From the NCBI GenBank assembly GCA_022340195.1, contig JAJDOL010000317.1, positions 1 to 38,306 of the forward strand: a stretch of 38,306 nt of DNA, given 5' to 3'. Source of the stretch: Chromatiaceae bacterium. Lineage in GTDB: Bacteria > Pseudomonadota > Gammaproteobacteria > Chromatiales > Chromatiaceae. The first letter of the stretch is position 1; each line of letters opens with the position of its first letter. The notes beneath the pieces are model-generated. The model saw only the letters and a program-made list of their open reading frames with translations. It had not been told where the DNA came from and searched no databases. This document shows, piece after piece, positions 37,731 to 38,306 of the stretch. The translations under genes and the position numbers were made by a program.

Positions 37731-38306
37731 ATGAAAAAGACGACGCTTAAACGGTTCTCGGTAGCCCTGATCAGCCTTGGGCTGATGATGTCGACCGAGG
37801 TTTTTGCCGAAGATTCGGCATTGCCCGCCGAGCCGCAGCAGCAATCCAGAGCAACCGAGTCGGTACAGCCTGAAGTGGACAAGCAGTCTACGGGGGCAAG
37901 GCGGCGGACAAGCGCAAAGAGATTCTCGCCGAGGCAACTACTGCTCTGGGTGAGACGGCAAACGCGTTGAAGGCGCTTGACGAGGACAAGCCCGACGAAG
38001 CACTGGCGGCCTTGGAGAAGGCTACGGGGACGCTGGAGCTGATTTTGGCGCGCGATCCCGGTCTGGCGCTGGCGCCGGTGGACGTCGAAGTGGTGACCTA
38101 TGATTTGTCGGCGAGCCTCGATACCGTGAAGACGATCATCGAGGAGGCGGAGGATTATCTGGAGGACGGAGAAATCCAGAAAGCACGACGGCCATTGGTG
38201 GCGAATCTGGCCAGCGAAATCCGGTTCCTTACAACCAATATCCCGCTGGCCACCTATCCGGACGCGATCAAGGCGGTCACGCCCCTGATCGACGCGGCCA
38301 TCAATC
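37731..38306 (+). pseudogene. yfdX-family gene, frameshifted, runs off the right edge
   Basis: The ATG at 37731 has a strong GAGGAG Shine-Dalgarno and encodes a signal peptide (MKKTTLKRFSVALISLGLMMSTEVFA, cleavage likely after it), so the protein would be periplasmic. After DKQSTG the frame slips at the G5 run 37892-37896 and the YfdX domain continues in another frame: KAADKRKEILAEATTALGET, ALAALEKATGTLELILARDP, APVDVEVVTYDL, EAEDYLEDGEIQKAR, TTNIPLATYPDAIKAVTPLIDAA to the edge of the window. YfdX proteins are stress-linked with no firm biochemical role. One missing G would explain the break; a sequencing error in the homopolymer or programmed slippage cannot be excluded. Confidence 0.75.

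Overview
The window is the chromosomal replication-origin neighbourhood of a gammaproteobacterium. The gene order recF-dnaN-dnaA on the minus strand facing rpmH-rnpA-yidD-yidC-mnmE on the plus strand, followed by mnmG-rsmG-parA-parB, a complete atpIBEFHAGDC operon and glmU-glmS, is the classic origin-proximal layout. The tail of the window (priA, argS, a SPOR protein, sprT, and remnants of cbpA, cbpM, trxC and yfdX) and the protein sequences look like purple-sulfur-type Chromatiales; that placement is inference from remembered family resemblance, not a search. Five or more decayed genes in 38 kb suggest a lineage undergoing gene loss, such as a host-associated symbiont.

Layout. 1-3181 (minus): a recF remnant broken by several frame changes, intact dnaN, intact dnaA (GTG start). 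3182-7240 (plus): rpmH with a textbook sigma-70 promoter, rnpA, yidD, yidC, mnmE. 7364-11474 (minus): a moxR / DUF58 / transglutaminase operon sitting between mnmE and mnmG. 11574-15881 (plus): mnmG, rsmG, parA, parB. 15960-23197 (plus): the ATP synthase operon behind a near-consensus promoter, with an unusually long, strongly folded gap between atpA and atpG. 23190-26992 (plus): SlyD-like FKBP isomerase, glmU, glmS. 27091-28774 (minus): fructosamine-kinase-family protein, a possible 38-residue membrane peptide, HNH nuclease. 28775-29352: AT-rich gap with DnaA-box-like sites. 29353-34101 (plus): priA, argS, SPOR protein. 34240-34779 (minus): sprT-like gene. 35225-38306 (plus): a histidine kinase with a nonsense codon and no HisKA domain, an NtrC-type regulator cut in its AAA+ domain and joined to a cbpA tail, cbpM with a nonsense codon joined to a trxC tail, and a frameshifted yfdX that runs off the window.

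How the parts work together. dnaA/dnaN/oriC, parA/parB and parS form the replication and segregation module; rpmH/rnpA/yidD/yidC serve ribosome, RNase P and membrane protein insertion; mnmE and mnmG jointly modify the tRNA wobble uridine; glmU/glmS feed UDP-GlcNAc synthesis. The most striking observation is a perfect 16-bp parS palindrome at 30-45 lying exactly over the FHVEH codons of the dead recF gene: the protein has lost its reading frame but the segregation site is intact. The right end of the window is a chain of deletion scars that join the 5' part of one gene to the 3' part of another.
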